Origin: Calditrichales bacterium MX18-03
Lineage (GTDB): Bacteria > Bacillota > Clostridia > Lutisporales > Lutisporaceae
Assembly (NCBI GenBank): GCA_021083345.1
Contig: JAJGRE010000001.1
Location: 682,001 to 746,000 of the forward strand
Reading direction: 5' to 3'
Length of the DNA: 64,000 nucleotides
The position numbers and the translations under genes were made by a program. Below the pieces are notes generated by a model. It had not been told where the DNA came from and did not search any database. It was given only the letters and a program-made list of their open reading frames with translations. How positions within the stretch are numbered: the first letter of the stretch is position 1; each line of letters starts with the position of its first letter. This document shows, in pieces, positions 54,692-62,895 of the stretch.

Positions 54692-55909
54692 TTAAAGCGT
54701 TACTGCTGCTTCTATGGCACCATGCCCTCCCATTTCTTCCTTCAGGACGATTGCCATCCTCCGGATGCCGTCTACGATGCGCTCCTCCTGCATGTTGGAG
54801 TAGTTCAGCCGCATGGTGTTTTCCCTGCCTCCATTCGCAAAGAAGGAACCGCCCGGTACAAAGGCAACATTGTTTTTCAGGCATTTTACCAGCAGTTCCC
54901 TGGAATTCAAGCCTTCCGGAAGCTCAACCCATAGGAACAGCCCTCCCTGGGGATTGGTTACCTTGATGTCCTTTGGGAATTCTTCCTGGATGGTCTGCAG
55001 CATCAGGTTCCGACGTCTTTCATACACATCCCTGATTTTCCGGATATGGGCCTGGAAGTCGTGGGACCGCACAAAGGCTACCAATACCATCTGAGCAAAC
55101 AGATTAGTATGCAGATCGGTTCCCTGCTTGAACAAGACATATTTCTGCAGGATCTCCTCCTTGGCCGAGACCCAGCCCAGTCTTAGTCCGGGGCTGAAGG
55201 TCTTGGAGAAGGTGCTGAGATAGATCACCCTGCCATCCTTGTCAAAATGCTTGATTGCCGGAAGTTTTTCGCCCTCGAAGCACAGTTCGCCATAAGGATT
55301 ATCCTCTACGATTATAATATCATATGCATCGGCAAGTTCCATCAGTCTTTTTCTTCTTTCCAGGCTCATGGTTCTGCCGCTGGGGTTCTGAAAGTCCGGG
55401 ACCGTATAGATGAACTTCGGTCTCATACCTGACATCAGAAGCCTTTCCAGCTCTTCCATCACCATCCCGTCTTCATCCATGGGTATTTCCACAAACTTTG
55501 GCATATAAGCCTGAAATGCATTGATAGCAGCCAGGTAGGTGGGGCTTTCGCAAAAAACCAGGTCCCCCTCATCCAGGAATGCTTTGCCGGTCAGATCCAG
55601 ACCCTGCTGGGAACCTGAAGTGATCAGCACATCGGTGAAGGCTGCATGGATACCATTCTTTTTCATCATTTCAACGGTCAGCTCCCTCAGAGGTTTGTAA
55701 CCCTCTGTTGTGCCATACTGCAGCGCAATCATGCCTGATTCCGTCAGAACCGTCTCGCAGGCTTCCACCATTTCCTGCACCGGAAACAACTCTGGCGCCG
55801 GCAAGCCTCCGGCAAAAGAGATCACCTCAGGCAGCTCCGTCAGCTTTAGTAGTTCCCTGATCTCCGACGCCTTCACAAAATTGGACCGTTTTGAAAAATT
55901 CACTTTCAT
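54692..55909 (-). CDS. PLP-dependent aminotransferase, class I/II
   Basis: The 405-residue protein resembles the 2-aminoadipate/multisubstrate (LysN-like) aminotransferases: VISFAGGLPAPELFP, TSGSQQGLDLTGK, YTVPDFQNPSGRTM, the PLP-binding Lys in STFSKTFSPGLRLGW, and a small C-terminal domain. Its sequence parallels the catalytic half of the MocR protein two genes upstream, so the two probably arose by duplication. Start behind AGGAGG. Confidence 0.88.
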   Translation of the reverse strand: MKVNFSKRSNFVKASEIRELLKLTELPEVISFAGGLPAPELFPVQEMVEACETVLTESGMIALQYGTTEGYKPLRELTVEMMKKNGIHAAFTDVLITSGSQQGLDLTGKAFLDEGDLVFCESPTYLAAINAFQAYMPKFVEIPMDEDGMVMEELERLLMSGMRPKFIYTVPDFQNPSGRTMSLERRKRLMELADAYDIIIVEDNPYGELCFEGEKLPAIKHFDKDGRVIYLSTFSKTFSPGLRLGWVSAKEEILQKYVLFKQGTDLHTNLFAQMVLVAFVRSHDFQAHIRKIRDVYERRRNLMLQTIQEEFPKDIKVTNPQGGLFLWVELPEGLNSRELLVKCLKNNVAFVPGGSFFANGGRENTMRLNYSNMQEERIVDGIRRMAIVLKEEMGGHGAIEAAVTL

Positions 55910-55921
55910 TGCTTCAGCCTC

Positions 55922-56356
55922 CTAATTCTTTTGGTTCAATAACACGTTTTCCAAATAATCTGCTGCAAATACCATCGCTTTTTTTGTAAGCATCTCACAT
56001 AAATGCGGCGGATTCTCCTTCTTAAAGCCTTCGACCCTCAATTCTCGGCAAACCAGGCTGCCAAAAGCATGCTGAAATTCCCAAGCAAAATCATAGCAGG
56101 CCTTTACCGTTTTTTTATCATCGAATCCCTTACTCCTGCAGAAAATGCCGATAAAGAGCAGCGTGCCTTCAACCAAGCCGCACTGCGCGCCAAACTTGCC
56201 TGCGCCATGCATGCCTACTGCAGAATCGATCACCTGCTGTTCCAGCTTAATACCGCATATTTCCGACAGTGTTTTAAGCGTTGTTGTTGCGCAATTCAAG
56301 TCATCTTCCCAATAGTAATCGTGTACCCTTTTTTCAATCAGTGCTTCTCTCTCCAT
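55922..56356 (-). CDS. C_GCAxxG_C_C-family redox protein
   Basis: From ATG 56356 (eight bases after GAGGAG) the protein has 144 residues. The open frame to 56644 only mirrors the MocR gene. It shows the spaced Cys of this family: LNCATTTLKTL, GKFGAQCGLVEGTLL, IFCRSKG, FGSLVCREL and LCEMLTKKA. Such proteins are small helical, metal- or disulfide-binding and of unknown function. It lies between the MocR regulator and the aminotransferase. Confidence 0.8.
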   Translation of the reverse strand: MEREALIEKRVHDYYWEDDLNCATTTLKTLSEICGIKLEQQVIDSAVGMHGAGKFGAQCGLVEGTLLFIGIFCRSKGFDDKKTVKACYDFAWEFQHAFGSLVCRELRVEGFKKENPPHLCEMLTKKAMVFAADYLENVLLNQKN

Positions 56357-56382
56357 TCTCTCATCTCCTCTTCGGTCTGATA

Positions 56383-57903
56383 TTAAACGATCGGCCTTGT
56401 GCCATATCTGGCCTGCTGCGGACGTTGGTCGGATTCCTCCAGCACTTCTTCTACTGCCTTTGCCAGTCGGCCGATGCCTTCCTTGATCTGGGAAGGGTTT
56501 GCATAGGTGAAATTCAGCCGGATATGGTTGCCATCCTGCTCTCCGCTGGGGTAGAATGGCCTGCCCGGGACATAGGCCACACCGTTCTTCGAGGCGCTCT
56601 GGAGCAACTTCTCCTGAACAACCTGCTCCGGTAAGCCGCACCATAAGTAGTAGCCTCCCTGAGGCTTGCTCCAGTTGACATTCAGGTAGCTATAACGCTC
56701 AAGCTCTGCCATCATGATATCCCTTCGCAGTACATACTCTTTTTTTACCAGCTTCAAATGCTCACTGTAGAGGTTTTGCTGCAGGAACTCGTTAAAAAAC
56801 AGCTGTGCCGGCGTATTGACATGCAGATCGGACATCTGCTTCAGCAGCGAAAACTTTTCTATTACCTGCCGCGGCGCTGCGACCCAGCCTACACGCATCC
56901 CCATGAAAAGCACCTTTGAAAAGGTGCTGAGGTAAATCACATAACCGTGACTGTCCAACGCCTTGACCGGCGGTACGAAGGCACCCTCATACCGGAGCTC
57001 GCCGTATGGGTCGTCCTCCAATATAGGTATCTGATGCCTATAGGATAACTCCAGCAGCTGATGCCGGCGTTCAAGACTCATCACTGTGCCGGATGGATTC
57101 TGGAAGGTTGGGAGGGTGTAAATCAGCTTGGGCTTATACCTAGTCAGCAATGCCTCCAGAATTTCCACCCGCATGCCGTCCCGGTCCACCGGTATGCCCA
57201 TGATCCTTGCCCCCGCGGATCTGAAGGTATTCATAGCGCCCAGATAGGTGGGCTCCTCCACTACAACAAGATCCCCAGCACTGATCAGGCTGCGGGCGGC
57301 AAAGTCCAGACCTTGCTGTGAACCCGACAATATCATGATATCCTTGGCGGAAGCCTGGATATCCCGCATCCGTAGGTGCCGGCTCAGGCTTTCCCTTAGG
57401 GGATAACTGCCTTCCACAGGGCTGTGGTGCATTTGCTCAAGCATGGCTGCTGAAGACATTTTGCCTTGTATTTGCATCATTTCCCTAACAGGGTAGACGT
57501 CAGGTGACGGCATCCCCCCTGCAAAGGAAATCACTTGGTCCCGGCTTGTGATGTCCATAATGTCCTTAATGACCCTATCGTTAGCGTATAATACGCTTTT
57601 GTTGAAAAGCTGATCCCACTGAACTGGATAAACAGCCTCCGCCACCGGCTTCTGCGAGCTGAATACCTGCGGCAGCACTACCGTCCCCCTGCCAACGTGG
57701 GCACCCAAGAGGCCGTCTGCTTTCAACTCCTGATAGGCTTTCAATACAGTGCTCCTGTTGATGCCAAGCTGATCAGCCAGCTTGCGTTCGGGTGGCAGCA
57801 TCTGCCCGGCCCTCAGCTCTCCCGAGAGGATTTTCTCCTGTATCTGCTTCTTGATCTGCAAGTAGACAGGTGCGTCGCCGTCTTTGTTGATGCTTAAGTT
57901 CAT
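56383..57903 (-). CDS. MocR-family regulator (GntR helix-turn-helix plus aminotransferase domain)
   Basis: The 506-residue protein has an N-terminal GntR winged helix (APVYLQIKKQIQEKILSGELRAGQMLPPERKLADQ and the following turn, about 10-78), then a fold-type I aminotransferase domain (about 120-490) with TLPTFQNPSGTVM and the PLP Lys in STFSKVLFMGMRVGW. MocR proteins sense amino acids or PLP derivatives. It is the first gene of a five-gene operon ending in the GNAT at 53.5 kb and is divergent from an M20 peptidase. Repeats upstream look like its binding sites. Confidence 0.92.
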   Translation of the reverse strand: MNLSINKDGDAPVYLQIKKQIQEKILSGELRAGQMLPPERKLADQLGINRSTVLKAYQELKADGLLGAHVGRGTVVLPQVFSSQKPVAEAVYPVQWDQLFNKSVLYANDRVIKDIMDITSRDQVISFAGGMPSPDVYPVREMMQIQGKMSSAAMLEQMHHSPVEGSYPLRESLSRHLRMRDIQASAKDIMILSGSQQGLDFAARSLISAGDLVVVEEPTYLGAMNTFRSAGARIMGIPVDRDGMRVEILEALLTRYKPKLIYTLPTFQNPSGTVMSLERRHQLLELSYRHQIPILEDDPYGELRYEGAFVPPVKALDSHGYVIYLSTFSKVLFMGMRVGWVAAPRQVIEKFSLLKQMSDLHVNTPAQLFFNEFLQQNLYSEHLKLVKKEYVLRRDIMMAELERYSYLNVNWSKPQGGYYLWCGLPEQVVQEKLLQSASKNGVAYVPGRPFYPSGEQDGNHIRLNFTYANPSQIKEGIGRLAKAVEEVLEESDQRPQQARYGTRPIV

Positions 57904-57959
57904 CTCTATCCCTCCGGTTTTGAAATGGCCGTATTATTTTGGCATTGGCCCATACCACC

Positions 57960-58034
57960 AACTACCAATTTTAGTATAACACAACCATTTTGATTTAAAA
58001 CCACCAATTGGATTAAATTTGAACCATCCAATTT
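57960..58034. promoter_or_regulatory. MocR operator candidate: four CCAATT-like repeats
   Basis: CCAATT at 57965, CCATTT at 57985, CCAATT at 58004 and CCAATT at 58028, in direct orientation and 20, 19 and 24 bases apart (two helix turns). The minus-strand -10 TATACT (57973-57978) lies between the first two. MocR/GabR proteins bind spaced direct repeats at their own promoter. The plus-strand peptidase -10 (TATAAT 58100-58105, extended TG) is 70 bases away. Confidence 0.5.
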
Positions 58035-58137
58035 GCAGGTTTTAAGTTTGTCTAATTTGATATCTGCACAATTCCTGTTTCCCATTTTATACAATATGGT
58101 ATAATAGTAAAGGAAAGGAACAAAAAGGAGGATTGAC

Positions 58138-59253
58138 ATGAATAGGGAAAGATTGGTCAACGAATTTATTGAGATGGTAAAAATCAGCAGTGTCACAGGC
58201 ATGGAGGGCAGATTTGCCAAGGTTCTGGAGGAAAAGCTGAAAGCCCTGGGCTTTGAAGTATATATCGACAACGCTGGGGAAAAAGCCGGCTGCGACACAG
58301 GAAATGTCGTCGGGAAGCTGAAGGGAAGCAAAAATGGGCCGGCCGTTCTGTTCGGTGCGCATATGGACACCGTCTCACCGGGAACCAATATACAGCCTGT
58401 GATCAGAGACGGCATCATTTACAGCGATGGGACCACTATCCTGGGCTCTGACGACAAAGCCGGCATAGCTGCGATACTGGAAGCGGTCCGCTATCTGAAG
58501 GAGCAGAATATCCCACACGGTGATATCGAGGTTGCCTTTACCATAGCGGAGGAAGGCGGAATGTTCGGCGCCAAGAACCTGGACTATGGCAGATTATCCT
58601 CCAAGATGGCCTTCATTCTGGACAGCGGCGGCGATATTGGCGGTGTCATCATACAAGGTCCCGCTCAAATCAAAATATTCTCAAATATCAAAGGCAGGTC
58701 CGCCCATGCAGGGGTTTCCCCGGAGGCAGGCGTCAGCGCCATTCAGGTTGCAGCCCATGCCATAGCCGGCATGAAGCTTCTGCGGATCGATCCCGAAACA
58801 ACAGCCAACGTTGGAACAATAAAAGGCGGCACCACGACCAACGTCGTATGTGATTTTGTGGAAACCTCCTTTGAAGCCCGCAGCCACAATCAGGAAAAAC
58901 TGGAAGCCCAGACCGCCCACATGCTGGCATGCATCAAGGACACTTGCGCTGCATTCGGCGCTCAGGATGAAACCACCCATTACCTGAATTATCCGGCCTT
59001 TACGATACCAAAGGATGCAGCGATTCTGAAAGTAACCGAGTCTGCCATGAACCGCATCGGGAGAAGGATGGAATTGAAGTCCACGGGAGGCGGCAGCGAT
59101 ACCAATATCATGAGCGGCAACGGCATTCAGGCAGTAACCCTGGCCATTGGCATGAACAATGTCCATACAACCTCTGAGAACATCGCAATCAGCGATTTGC
59201 TAAAAACGGCAGAACTGGTTTCTGCCATCATACAAGAAGCGGGAATGGAGTGA
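58138..59253 (+). CDS. M20-family metallopeptidase (peptidase T-like)
   Basis: The 371-residue protein starts behind GGAGG. Its zinc motifs are GAHMDTVSPG (about residue 80), GSDDKAGIA, the catalytic Glu pair in TIAEEGG, and a C-terminal STGGGSDTNIM. The dimerisation domain (about 180-290) is inserted as usual. It resembles YqjE/PepT-like tripeptidases or deacylases. It is divergent from the MocR operon and followed by two GNAT genes. Confidence 0.88.
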   Translation: MNRERLVNEFIEMVKISSVTGMEGRFAKVLEEKLKALGFEVYIDNAGEKAGCDTGNVVGKLKGSKNGPAVLFGAHMDTVSPGTNIQPVIRDGIIYSDGTTILGSDDKAGIAAILEAVRYLKEQNIPHGDIEVAFTIAEEGGMFGAKNLDYGRLSSKMAFILDSGGDIGGVIIQGPAQIKIFSNIKGRSAHAGVSPEAGVSAIQVAAHAIAGMKLLRIDPETTANVGTIKGGTTTNVVCDFVETSFEARSHNQEKLEAQTAHMLACIKDTCAAFGAQDETTHYLNYPAFTIPKDAAILKVTESAMNRIGRRMELKSTGGGSDTNIMSGNGIQAVTLAIGMNNVHTTSENIAISDLLKTAELVSAIIQEAGME

Positions 59254-59258
59254 TCTCT

Positions 59259-59816
59259 ATGTTCATAGGTGAACGCATCAACCTGCGGGCTATGAAGCGG
59301 GAGGATATCGAATATGCCGTCCGCTACCAGTCCGATCTGGACGTCACCAACAATTATTTCATGAGCCTCAACCTTTTTCCTACATCGGACATGTGGGATA
59401 AATGGTACGAAGGCATTGCCGAGGATGACAAAGGCTTCAGCTTTGCCATAGAAAACAAGGGCGGCCTGTATATCGGCGGCTGCCATACCATGTGGCTCAA
59501 TTGGAAAAACCGGACCACCTATATCGCCATTTACATCGGGCACCCTGATTACAGGAGCAAGGGGTACGGCACCGAAGCCCTGACTCTTTTTCTCGACTTC
59601 CTTTTTAACGAGCTGGGCTTGAGAAAGGTCAAGCTGAATGTCTTCAGCTTCAACAGCAGGGCAATCCGCTGCTATGAGAAATGCGGCTTCAGCCTGGATG
59701 GAATCAATCGGGAAGAGCTCTTTCGCGGCGGCCGGTATCACGACAATCTTGCCATGAGCATTACTTCGGAAGCCTTTAATGAAAGGGGGCGCTGCGGATG
59801 TTCAAAGGAAGCTTAG
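59259..59816 (+). CDS. GNAT acetyltransferase, first of a tandem pair
   Basis: From ATG 59259, five bases after the peptidase stop with GGAG upstream, the protein has 185 residues. It starts MFIGERINLRAMKREDIE and has the acetyl-CoA-binding PDYRSKGYGTEALTLFL and the RCYEKCGF turn, as in RimJ/RimL-type N-terminal acetyltransferases. Substrate unknown. Confidence 0.85.
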   Translation: MFIGERINLRAMKREDIEYAVRYQSDLDVTNNYFMSLNLFPTSDMWDKWYEGIAEDDKGFSFAIENKGGLYIGGCHTMWLNWKNRTTYIAIYIGHPDYRSKGYGTEALTLFLDFLFNELGLRKVKLNVFSFNSRAIRCYEKCGFSLDGINREELFRGGRYHDNLAMSITSEAFNERGRCGCSKEA

Positions 59817-60331
59817 TTAACCTGAGGCTGCAGACTCTGAAGGATATGGATGCCCTGGCTGAACTGATGAACAGCGACATGTATTTTGAATCCCTGACCC
59901 ATGATATGCCGCGGTTTACATACAAGGAGCAGCTGGCAAAGCGGTTCAAGGACAAAATGGACAAGCATAAGGACAATGAGCTGCATCTTGTCATCGAAAC
60001 CCTTGAAGGAAAGATCATCGGTGCTGTAGGCCTGGAGTTTATTTTCTGGAAGAACGGTCTTGCCTTCATGTACTTGCTTACAGGAGACCCGTCTTTCACA
60101 TCGGGCGGTTACCTTGAGGAAGCCATCCGGCTCTTTCTGGCTTTTGCCTTCCATGAGCATAATATTCGGAAGCTGAAAACACAAGTTCTGGCCAATGACG
60201 AAGTCAGCTTAAAAGCCTTGATGGCCAATGGCTTCAAGACAGAGGTGGTCCACCGGGCGGAAGTCCTGAAGCATGGACGGTACTTGGATTTGCTGGAGCT
60301 TGCAATCCTTCGGGATGAATATGTACAATAA
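59798..60331 (+). CDS. GNAT acetyltransferase, second of the pair
   Basis: A 177-residue GNAT overlapping the first by 19 bases, with AAAGGGGG upstream. It begins MFKGSLVNLRLQTLKDMDAL and has the ALMANGFKTEVVHRAEVL end. The acetyl-CoA loop is degenerate (PSFTSGGYLEEAIRLFL in place of R/Q-x-x-G-x-G/A), so activity is uncertain. It is related to its neighbour and probably arose by tandem duplication. Confidence 0.8.
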   Translation: MFKGSLVNLRLQTLKDMDALAELMNSDMYFESLTHDMPRFTYKEQLAKRFKDKMDKHKDNELHLVIETLEGKIIGAVGLEFIFWKNGLAFMYLLTGDPSFTSGGYLEEAIRLFLAFAFHEHNIRKLKTQVLANDEVSLKALMANGFKTEVVHRAEVLKHGRYLDLLELAILRDEYVQ

Positions 60332-60363
60332 GGAATGAACACCGGTCACCGGTGTTCATTCCT
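60331..60363. terminator. Bidirectional terminator between the GNAT pair and the UPF0489 gene
   Basis: A 15-pair stem with a TCA loop (60331-60345, 60349-60363), followed on the plus strand by TATTTTT. It overlaps the last base of each convergent gene. Confidence 0.85.
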
Positions 60364-61088
60364 TATTTTTGTTTCTGCATGTCCTGATGCTGCTGATAGA
60401 TGTTGTGAGCCACTGACCTGTCTACCCCAAAGCCGTCACACAGCTCAAAGATCAACGCGTCTGCTTTTGCAGGAATAAACTCCGGTGATGTGGCAATGGT
60501 CACTTTGTCGCAGGTCTTACCGAAATAGGGAAGCTGATGGAGCTGGCAAACATGCAGCAAGACATGTCTGGCATAACCCGTTATGTCAATACACTGCATT
60601 TGAATATGAAGTCCCTTATCATCCAAGGATGTTTCCTGTATCAGCGAAGCATGAATGATCCTGCTCGCTTTATCCTGGCTGACCAGGCAATCAAGGCTAT
60701 CGGGCAGCACCCAATAGACCTCATCCACATAGCCATCCCGGATTGCGTACCACAGGTAATTATAGCAGCCCAGCTCGCTGTTGGGCAGCTGTCTGAGATC
60801 CCTGGAGCTGTTGCGGTACAGGTCGGAATGGGCATCTATATGGATGACGGTGCGGCCTTGATTTTTGGTCATCCACCAATAGGTGTAGCTTTTTTTGTGA
60901 TTGGTAAAGCAATGGACATTCCGGGCTTCCCAGGTCAAGCCGCAGGCTTTGAGCCTTTCCATTACTGGCGCTGTCGGCAGAAGCAGACACGCCTCGTCAA
61001 AAAAAAGCCGGAGGTTGTCCACCGATTCTTTTTGAATAGGCTCCACAAAGAAGTCCATATCAATATCCAGATAAACCGCCTTATTCAT
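60363..61088 (-). CDS. UPF0489-family protein, peptide-arginase-like
   Basis: The 241-residue protein has the arginase-like metal motifs of the UPF0489 family: LDIDMDFF (7-14), HIDAHSDL (83-90) and an acidic ELCDGFGVD near the C terminus. Some family members are peptide arginases that turn Arg into ornithine in ribosomal peptides; others are uncharacterised. No precursor peptide or radical SAM enzyme is adjacent. It overlaps the end of the Nudix gene by eight bases and is co-transcribed with it. Confidence 0.65.
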   Translation of the reverse strand: MNKAVYLDIDMDFFVEPIQKESVDNLRLFFDEACLLLPTAPVMERLKACGLTWEARNVHCFTNHKKSYTYWWMTKNQGRTVIHIDAHSDLYRNSSRDLRQLPNSELGCYNYLWYAIRDGYVDEVYWVLPDSLDCLVSQDKASRIIHASLIQETSLDDKGLHIQMQCIDITGYARHVLLHVCQLHQLPYFGKTCDKVTIATSPEFIPAKADALIFELCDGFGVDRSVAHNIYQQHQDMQKQK

Positions 61089-61491
61089 GAGGGTTCTTCT
61101 CCCAGGCTAGCTTGTCGGCTCTGAGCTTTTCCACAATGGCCCTATCGGCAGGAACATAATCGTAGTCATCCAATTCTGCTTTGTCAATCCATCTGAAGTC
61201 GTTGCATTCCAGCTTCTTGCCCTCCCCCTCAATATGCCGGCACAAATAGCAGAGCAATAAAATATCCTTCTCCTCGTACTTGAACAATACGACCTTATAG
61301 ATATCAGACACCGTGATCTCCATGTCCAACTCTTCCTTGATCTCTCTGATAATACATTCTTCCGGCGTTTCTCCCTGCTCCAGCTTTCCTCCCGGAAACT
61401 CCCATTTGTATGCCATATGGGACTCCGCCTGCCGCTGCGCGATCAGAAGCTTTCTGTTTTTTATTATGGCTGCTGCGGTAACTACAAACAT
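61081..61491 (-). CDS. Nudix (MutT-like) (deoxy)nucleoside triphosphate pyrophosphohydrolase
   Basis: From ATG 61491 (seven bases after GGAAGG) the protein has 136 residues; a longer frame to 61542 lacks a ribosome site. It begins MFVVTAAAIIKNRKLLIAQR and has the Nudix box GGKLEQGETPEECIIREIKEELDM, slightly varied at the last Gly. WEFPGGKLE is typical of MutT-like 8-oxo-dGTP or CTP-type sanitising enzymes. Confidence 0.85.
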   Translation of the reverse strand: MFVVTAAAIIKNRKLLIAQRQAESHMAYKWEFPGGKLEQGETPEECIIREIKEELDMEITVSDIYKVVLFKYEEKDILLLCYLCRHIEGEGKKLECNDFRWIDKAELDDYDYVPADRAIVEKLRADKLAWEKNPHE

Positions 61492-61658
61492 CGAGATACC
61501 TTCCTTTTTCCAGATTTCATTCACTTCTTCATCTATAATCAAGTATAAATCACCTGCTCATATTGTCAATAAGGGCTTGTGCAGCCGGCTTCCGAGAATT
61601 TTTGTATTATTGCACTTTCATATCTATTATGATAGTATTCATATTTGAAAGGCATGTG

Positions 61659-62825
61659 ATGGACTTGGAAAACAAAACCTTAAAACTGAAGGTACGCTTG
61701 ATGTACCTGCTGCTCTTCGGCAGTACCGGCTGCTATTACCCTTTTATCGCCGTATATTTTGCCAGCCGGAATCTGAATTATATCCAAATCGGCTTGGCCT
61801 TTGCAGCGAATTCGCTGATTGCGATTATTGCGCAACCGGTCTGGGGCTACTTGACGGATAAGTATCTCAGCAAGAAAAAAACACTGATGATCGCAGTGTC
61901 TTTCTGTGCTTTGCTGATTTTTCTTTTTATCCTGGCGGACAGCTTTTATATGATCATTGGTGCCACTGTCCTGCTCATCATTTTTCAGAGTGTGACCCAA
62001 CCCATCAGTGACTCCTATACCTATGAAATGATCGAAAAAACAGATGCCTTCAACTTCGGAGAGGTAAGGCTCATGGGATCAGCCGGGTTTGCCCTTGCTG
62101 CCGTCATTGTCGGTAAGATCATACAGGAAACAAGTATTCATTCAACCTTTATGATCTATTCCTTACTTTTCATATTGATGCTGATAACCGTCAGGAGCAT
62201 CCCTTTTGAAGGGAATGGTACTGCCAAGAAGCGTGCCAGTATGAAGGATGTTTCAGGCATCCTGAAAAACTTCAGGTTCATCCTGATGATCTTGTCGGTT
62301 ATGCTCGCCAGTATCGCTTTGGGGGCAAATTCAAGCTATATCGCCGTCCTGATCGAAAAAACCGGGGGCAGCGTAGCCATTCTGGGCCTGGTATGGTTTG
62401 TGCTTGCCTTCAGTGAACTGCCGGCTTTCTTCTTCGGAAACCATATCATCCGAAAACTGGGTGAGCTGAATGCCTTCATCATAGCGATGGCGTTGTTTGC
62501 CATACGATTCGGATTATGTGCCATTGAGCAGGGCTATGCAAGCATCATCATCATTCAGTTGATGCAGGGCATCTCCTTTCCGCTCTTCCTGATGGGCGGT
62601 CTGCAGTATATGAATAAGGTGGTGCCGGAGCAGATACGCGCTACCGGCATTACGCTGCTTTCTTCACTGGGCTTCGGCCTCGGAAGCCTCTTCGGCAATC
62701 TGGGCGGCGGGATCCTTCTGGATAGTCACAGCATCTTTTTCCTGTATGCCGTCATCAGCTGCATCTGCCTTCTTTCAATGGCCTCAGCCTTTTTCCTGAA
62801 GTTCTGGGACAGTCGGAATGCCTAG
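61659..62825 (+). CDS. Major facilitator superfamily transporter
   Basis: From ATG 61659, seven bases after AAAGG, the protein has 388 residues and 12 predicted membrane helices. It begins in the style of the PPP/LacY-like group (MYLLLFGSTGCYYPFIAVYFASRNLNYIQIG) with WGYLTDKYLSKKKTLM between helices 2 and 3. Such proteins import small organic acids, nucleosides or sugars; the substrate is unknown. It is divergent from the Nudix gene. Confidence 0.85.
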   Translation: MDLENKTLKLKVRLMYLLLFGSTGCYYPFIAVYFASRNLNYIQIGLAFAANSLIAIIAQPVWGYLTDKYLSKKKTLMIAVSFCALLIFLFILADSFYMIIGATVLLIIFQSVTQPISDSYTYEMIEKTDAFNFGEVRLMGSAGFALAAVIVGKIIQETSIHSTFMIYSLLFILMLITVRSIPFEGNGTAKKRASMKDVSGILKNFRFILMILSVMLASIALGANSSYIAVLIEKTGGSVAILGLVWFVLAFSELPAFFFGNHIIRKLGELNAFIIAMALFAIRFGLCAIEQGYASIIIIQLMQGISFPLFLMGGLQYMNKVVPEQIRATGITLLSSLGFGLGSLFGNLGGGILLDSHSIFFLYAVISCICLLSMASAFFLKFWDSRNA

Positions 62826-62846
62826 TGCCCCTTATGGCGCATACAA

Positions 62847-62883
62847 AAAGCGATAATCTGCTACCAAAGCGGATTATCGCTTT
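62847..62883 (-). terminator. Terminator of pckA
   Basis: A 12-pair stem (AAAGCGATAATC and its complement) 13 bases past the pckA stop, followed on the minus strand by TTTTTG. It also lies 22 bases after the MFS stop and may act both ways. Confidence 0.8.
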
Positions 62884-62895
62884 ATTATTGCTTGT

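Noticed and set aside
56357-56644. Extended reading of the C_GCAxxG_C_C protein into the MocR gene
   Set aside because: The extra segment is an out-of-frame shadow of mocR rich in Arg/Gly/Pro; a clear ribosome site marks ATG 56356.
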